Shown here: positions 63,835 to 64,000 of the stretch, one piece after another
How positions within the stretch are numbered: the first letter of the stretch is position 1
Layout of the letters: every line of letters starts with the position of its first letter
NCBI GenBank assembly: GCA_023846275.1
Contig: JAIUJO010000183.1
Location: 110,745 to 174,744, forward strand
From: Vanilla planifolia
Taxonomy: Eukaryota > Streptophyta > Magnoliopsida > Asparagales > Orchidaceae
Direction of reading: 5' to 3'
Length of the DNA: 64,000 bases
Translations under genes and position numbers: made by a program
Notes under the pieces: model-generated
Seen by the model: only the letters and a program-made list of their open reading frames with translations
Databases searched by the model: none
Told to the model about the DNA's origin: nothing

Positions 63835-64000
63835 TTTAAAGGGTTGAAGAGGAGGCTTCCACTTGTAAGCCAAAGAATGGAGCAAGGAAATACAAGCCTT
63901 TGGCATTTAAAGCAAACAAAGAAGATTTAGATGTGGTATCCATCCCTTGTATGTATTTGGAGGATAAGTTTTTATGTTTAAGCTTTAGCAAAAAAAATTT
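63835..64000 (+). pseudogene. Further gag-derived sequence to the window edge
   Basis: Mixed sequence continues after the gag core with Lys/Glu/Ala-rich readings in shifting frames (for example LAFKANKEDLDVVS). In relatives this position holds the Lys-rich gag linker before the zinc knuckle. It is cut by the end of the window, and no zinc knuckle is reached. Confidence 0.4.

Larger units (their letters stand above)
60963..64000 (+). mobile_element. Ty1/copia (SIRE-like) element B, left end
   Basis: The order is LTR (60963-62983), initiator-Met tRNA primer site (62984-63000), then a decayed gag. It continues past the right edge, so pol and the 3' LTR cannot be judged. It is related to element A and lies in the opposite orientation. 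The insertion is in the short linker of the third clear copy of the 6 kb macrosatellite unit. Confidence 0.85.

Noticed and set aside
1..64000. CRISPR array, tRNA, rRNA or bacterial operon
   Set aside because: Repeats are far too degenerate and lack unique spacers, no cloverleaf or rRNA landmark was seen, and the composition and LTR elements point to a plant nucleus.

Overview
The window reads as repeat-rich, heterochromatin-like nuclear DNA from a plant, most likely a flowering plant. The evidence is one 3.1 kb LTR of Ty3/gypsy type with a perfect 5-bp target duplication, and two decayed Ty1/copia elements of the SIRE/Maximus type with gag homology, about 2 kb LTRs and initiator-Met tRNA primer sites. 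I found no intact host protein gene, tRNA, rRNA or CRISPR array. Nearly all open frames over 60 codons come from biased base composition: no stops in TG/CA repeats, and Leu/Ser/Phe-rich readings of the pyrimidine strand. I cannot name the species.

Region 1 (1-13410) is a degenerate TG/CA array that alternates purine and pyrimidine almost throughout. It is TG-rich on the + strand up to about 4484, then flips abruptly to CA-rich. Inside it are local duplications, a 24-bp tandem pair built on a perfect 14-bp palindrome, and a larger repeat of about 1.53 kb.

Region 2 (13410-30250) is an AT-rich satellite of divergent monomers, mostly 370-430 bp. It holds pure (AC)n and (AT)n tracts, a 3097-bp solo LTR (22440-25536, flanked by AATTA on both sides), and a younger higher-order block of three copies spaced exactly 629 bp apart (25723-27609).

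Region 3 (30250-60962) alternates A/G-only blocks, with the purine-rich strand always +, and A/T-only blocks. Landmarks recur about every 5.5-6.1 kb, so I read it as a macrosatellite with a unit near 6 kb: long purine block, linker of about 110 bp, short purine block, then an AT block containing a small A-rich purine patch. One isolated monomer of the region 2 satellite sits inside it at 37190-37440.

Two related copia remnants interrupt or bound region 3 in opposite orientations. Element A lies on the - strand (LTR 42178-44138, broken gag down to about 41035). Element B lies on the + strand (LTR 60963-62983, broken gag to 63834, running off the right edge). Both LTRs abut the same short linker of the 6 kb unit. 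No genes work together here; the interest lies in repeat architecture, strand-asymmetric composition and the order of insertions.
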